From Oscarella lobularis (lineage: Eukaryota > Porifera > Homoscleromorpha > Homosclerophorida > Oscarellidae), in the NCBI RefSeq assembly GCF_947507565.1, contig NC_089183.1, positions 1,364,001 to 1,428,000 on the forward strand: a stretch of DNA of 64,000 nucleotides, given 5' to 3'. Shown here one piece after another: positions 60,576 to 64,000 of this stretch. A program made the position numbers and the translations under genes. Positions within the stretch are counted from its first letter, which is position 1; the number at the start of each line of letters is the position of its first letter. Under the pieces are notes generated by a model. That model ran no database searches. It was given only the letters and a program-made list of their open reading frames with translations, and was not told the DNA's origin.

Positions 60576-60776
60576 GGTTAGACTTGTTTAACCGTCGTTA
60601 ACTTCGCCGGAATATGGCGTGCGCTAGGAGTCCACTCGCGCACTCTCATTGGCTAACAGGGGGTGTTTCCAATTGGACCGCGGCCTTTGTGACGTCGCCT
60701 TTCTCTCATGCTCGCTGCGATCGGCGGTTTGTCTTTCTTTTCTCGCTCCTTCTCGTGTTTTTCGTTGTCGTCTGAC

Positions 60777-62004
60777 ATGGAATCGTCTGATCAAGCGTCG
60801 AACGACCCGTCGTCTCTTCAGCATTCGGTTCAAACTCTTCGTGAGGACGTGTCGGCAGTGCAAAGCATCGTGAAGGACATATTGACGCGGTTTTCGTCTT
60901 CGTCGGCGCCTGGTAAGTGTTTTTCGTCCTTGCGCGCTTGGCTGTGGCGTGTTGCGTGCACGAATTTGAGCCGTTTTTTGGAGGGGGGGCGCAATTTCTT
61001 TCATGCATGTTCGCATTTCGCCTGCGAGGCGGCGTATAAGGGCGTTGCTGTGTTGCCTGTGGCTTTCTCGATTTATTTGACGGTTGCGTTGCGTTTTTTG
61101 TTTCGTAGTGGCCGAACGTGGCGATGGCCAACTCGGCGCGATGCCGTCTCTCGCTAACCTCGGCTCGCTCGCCTCGTCGTTTGCTGAAAGCGCGCTCGCA
61201 CCGACGGCGTCCGCAGACGCTATTGCTTTGCAGCCGCCCGCGAAGAAACGCGTTCCCGATCATTTTTTTCACGGCGTCGGTATTTCTCCTGTTCCCGGTC
61301 GCCTCGTGCAGCGCATTAAGGATGGCGTATTCGTCGACATGGCCAAACTTCTTCCTGATAATCTGGAGCTTCTTCGCCGGGAAGCAGTCAATCCGTTCCA
61401 GGCTAAGGATTCAAAATTGAAACTCAGGCAAATCTCATCGATCTCCGCGTGGGTACAGTGCTTTGCGACCTTCATCGCCATAAGATCTCAGTCGGCTCCG
61501 GAGAAGGTCTCCGACATGTTGGCGTACATGCGTCTGCTCGTTCGCGAGGCTGCACGCCATGGCGGCACCGGCTGGCTAGCTTACGATTCTTTTTTCCGTC
61601 AGCAAGCCGCTGCAGACCCGTCGTTGCGATGGGATTCTCTCAACGCCGATTTATTTAACCTCACAGTGTTGGACGCTGCCCTTTGCCGCCTTTGCTTGGG
61701 CACTGATCATAGGACGTCGGACTGTGCGCTCGCGCAGTCGCGTGATCAGAAGACCCTTCTGGCGCTCCAGCTCGTCGACGATCCCAAGCCGAAATCGAAG
61801 CTCTTGCCCCGTTTGGAGAAGGAAATGCCTATTTGTCGTTCTTTCAACTCTTTTTCGCAGCCCGGCTGTCGCGTCCAGAACTGCCGTTTCCGCCACGTGT
61901 GCACGGTGTGCTTGAAACAACACAAGGTACTCGAGTGCCCGAACCGGAAACCGCCCAATGTTGTGCAAGCGGCACAAGCGGCGCTAGCGGCGCGCGCGGT
62001 GTAA
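60777..62004 (+). CDS. DIRS-like gag-type protein with one intron
   Basis: Two exons, 60777-60912 and 61109-62004, joined in phase across gt...ag (gtaagtg ... tttcgtag), give 343 aa. N part is Ser-rich; the middle has hydrophobic helices typical of capsid-like proteins; near the C terminus there is a zinc-finger-like cluster (CRSFNS....CRVQNCRFRH.C..C....KVLECP, 61831-61935). No catalytic domain, so a Gag-type structural protein. Intact frame. Confidence 0.7.
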
Positions 62005-62199
62005 CCGTTTGGTTGCGACAGCGCTGTGACTGGACTAGTTTCGTGTTGCGTGTTTTTTGTTTGTGCTTAGCTTAGCTTGGTGCTTGGTCGTTTGGTTGCT
62101 CGCGTGCTTATTCCTAGGGCGTACTGGGATGGGCTGGGTACGTGTCTCCAGCTCATTTTGTTCTCCTATTCTTTTCTGTTCGCTAGCTCCTGCATTTGA

Positions 62200-63763
62200 C
62201 CTGTCCGTTGCATGCAATTTGTCAGTGTCGGGTCACGCGTATACCGCTGATCTTCTCGCCTTGGACGCCTGCCGCCCGCGGTCATCGGTGCCGTTGCCTT
62301 GGCCCGTGCCTCGGTCGTCGCCTCTTCGCGTATCCACTTGGGAGTGGGAGTTGCGTGAGTTTCCCGATAAGCTCTTCGCGAGCTATATTACGGCGGGCAT
62401 CTCTAACGGTTTTCGCATTGGCTTTGATTACGCTTCATCCTCGCTGTCATCGGCGCGTCGTAATCTTTCGTCTGCTCGCGAGCATGCGGAAGTGGTCGAC
62501 GGCTACATTCGAGAGGAATTTTTTGGGCAGCGCCGGTTGGTTGGGCCAGTTCGCGGTCTCTCCGCGCGGACCAGGCTACACGTAAGCCCGTTTGGGGTTA
62601 TCCCTAAGTCGGGTCCCCCTGGTCGGTGGCGGATGATCGTGGACTTGTCTTCGCCGTCGAGTGCAAGCGTCAATGACGGTATCTCGGCAATCTTGGCGTC
62701 GGTGCGTTATGCACGGATTGATGACGCCGTGCGCTTTTTGTTACGGTTCAGTTCCCCCATTCCGTTGGCAAAGATCGACCTCAAGGATGCGTATCGCATC
62801 ATCCCGGTTCATCCGGATGACGTCCCGCTGTTAGGGATGCGCTGGCGCGGTGAGTTATTTTTGGATTCGGTTTTGCCTTTTGGCCTGCGCTCCGCGCCAA
62901 AGATCTTCTCGGCGGTGGCAGACGCGCTCTTATGGATAATGTTGCAGAAAGGAGTGTCTGCGGCAATGCATTATTTGGACGATTTTTCTCTTTTTCGGCT
63001 CGGAGACCGCGGGCCAGTGTGAGCAAAATTTGGCGATTGCTCTCGCGACGTGTGCAGCTCTTGGAGTTCCGGTTGCTCATCATAAGACAGTACCGGCTTC
63101 TTTTTCTCTAACGTTTCTTGGCATCGAAATTGACTCGCGTGAGCGGGTGCTTCGCCTGCCCGCTGATAAATTGCTGCGCTTACGAGCGTTGTGTGCCCAG
63201 TGGCTAGGTGATTCGTACGGCGCCTGATTGATTTGTCGACTTCCGTGCGGGCTCTCGATCGCCCTCTACGTCTGAATCGGTGTGCGCGAGACGACATTTT
63301 GTGGTGGCATGCGGTGACCGCCGATTGGAACGGGTGTTCCTGGTTCGACTCGTTGGGTTTGCGCGCTCCAACTCTGGTTCTTCGTTCTGATGCGTCCGGG
63401 GCTTGGGGCTGTGGCGCCTTTTTTGGGCGTTTTTGGTTTCAGTGGCAATGGGACGAGGTCTGGATGGCTCGCTCAATCGCACCTAAGGAAACGCTGGCTG
63501 TGGTCATTGCTGCAGCTCTGTGGGGCGATTTGTGGCGCAATGAAGCTGTTCGGGTGGAGTCGGATAACGCGACCGTGGTGTGTGCTATTGCGACGGGCTC
63601 TTGCCGGGACGTTGCGGTTATGCAATTGGTCCGAGTGTTGCAATTCCTCGCGGCCCGTCACGGCTTTTTTGTCTCTGCTGCCCATATTCGCGGCACGGAC
63701 AATTCCACGGCTGATGCTCTGTCTCGGGGGGTGCCCGTTACTGAATTTCTGCATTCTGTTTAG
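62200..63763 (+). pseudogene. DIRS-like pol: reverse transcriptase and RNase H, frame-broken
   Basis: RT core at about 62570-62990: the fingers (SPFGVIPK), KIDLKDAYRIIPVHP (catalytic Asp), LPFGLRSAPKIF and the second catalytic motif YLDDF. One base is lost at about 62995, ending the frame at 63022; reading resumes as LGIEIDS in the thumb. Around 63220 an internal deletion again shifts the frame. RNase H follows at 63380-63745 with all acidic residues: SDASGAWGCG, KETLAVV, ESDNATVV and HIRGTDNSTADALSR. Start unclear; conserved reading begins at about 62215. Confidence 0.75.
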
Positions 63764-63800
63764 CTCAACGATTCTCCAACCCGTTGGAAGCCGGGCCTCC

Positions 63801-64000
63801 TTCGTTGGCTAGACGACCCCCAGTGGACCTCGTCCGATTGGAGAGCGTTGCCGCTTCTCTCCTGGAGAACGGTTTAGCTTCTTCGACTCGCCGCACTTAT
63901 TCCTCTGGTCAGACTTCGTATTTATCGTTTTGCTCGCTGGCGCGGTTGGCGCCGCTGCCGTCCAGCGAGAATATTCTATGTCTCTTTGTTGCATGGCTTG
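63801..64000 (+). CDS. tyrosine recombinase, N-terminal part, cut by the window
   Basis: An open frame to the window end carries ENGLASSTRRTY and SYLSFC, the form of a phage-integrase-like N-terminal (SAM-like) domain seen in DIRS recombinases. The catalytic R-H-R-Y residues lie beyond the window. It overlaps or abuts the end of RNase H in another frame. Confidence 0.55.

Larger units (their letters stand above)
60600..64000 (+). mobile_element. DIRS-like retrotransposon, 5' part, degenerate
   Basis: GC-rich element with gag, reverse transcriptase, RNase H and the beginning of a tyrosine recombinase in DIRS order. The GC content and codon style jump sharply at about 60,600 against the AT-rich satellite. 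The left terminal repeat must lie in 60576-60776 and the right end lies outside the window. Frame breaks in pol show the copy is dead. Confidence 0.75.

Overview
This window looks like a piece of an early-branching animal nuclear genome, and a sponge is my best guess. The grounds are: strictly animal gene families (an LDLa-repeat receptor tyrosine kinase, Frizzled-type receptors, a VWDE-like matrix protein, a CTHRC1-like collagen); many very short spliceosomal introns (mostly 35-65 nt); and a DIRS-type retrotransposon. All gene calls come from manual reading of frames and splice junctions. Nothing was searched against a database.

Layout. 1-3.4 kb: LDLa receptor tyrosine kinase on + (7 LDLa repeats, one transmembrane segment, complete kinase) carrying one frameshift and one in-frame stop. 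5.65-10.83 kb: an intact 15-exon VWDE-like gene (D8C, VWD, EGF). 11.4-16.2 kb: scrambled remnants (Frizzled-like fragment, frameshifted ankyrin-repeat gene, CTHRC1 scrap, partial VWDE copy). 18.1-22.8 kb: a TPR-like/MYND gene whose first coding exon is split by a 1.67-kb palindromic TIR element. 24.2-33 kb: an array of divergent Frizzled/Smoothened-type 7TM receptors, with two near-complete genes, a truncated pseudogene, orphan first exons, a tRNA-type SINE and a 5S rRNA relic. 33.6-34.9 kb: a second palindromic TIR element. 36-40.5 kb: a decayed second LDLa-RTK with about 20 LDLa repeats. 41-43.3 kb (minus strand): an intact CTHRC1-like gene and a pseudogene copy. 43.9-45.4 kb: a decayed copy of the TPR/MYND gene. 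46.1-54.2 kb: a large multi-exon gene I cannot identify. 55.5-60.6 kb: a satellite array of ~130-bp monomers with higher-order structure. 60.6-64 kb: a degenerate DIRS-like element (spliced gag, RT, RNase H, start of a tyrosine recombinase) running off the window.

The theme is recent local duplication and decay. Nearly every gene has a damaged paralogue nearby, and blocks of unrelated genes were copied together: the ankyrin 3' end next to CTHRC1 occurs at 14.4-15.6 kb and again at 40.6-42 kb. The intact genes encode membrane receptors and secreted matrix proteins. I see no operon-like or pathway link among them. Several single-base frame breaks fall in or beside homopolymers and could be assembly errors rather than real lesions; each is marked.
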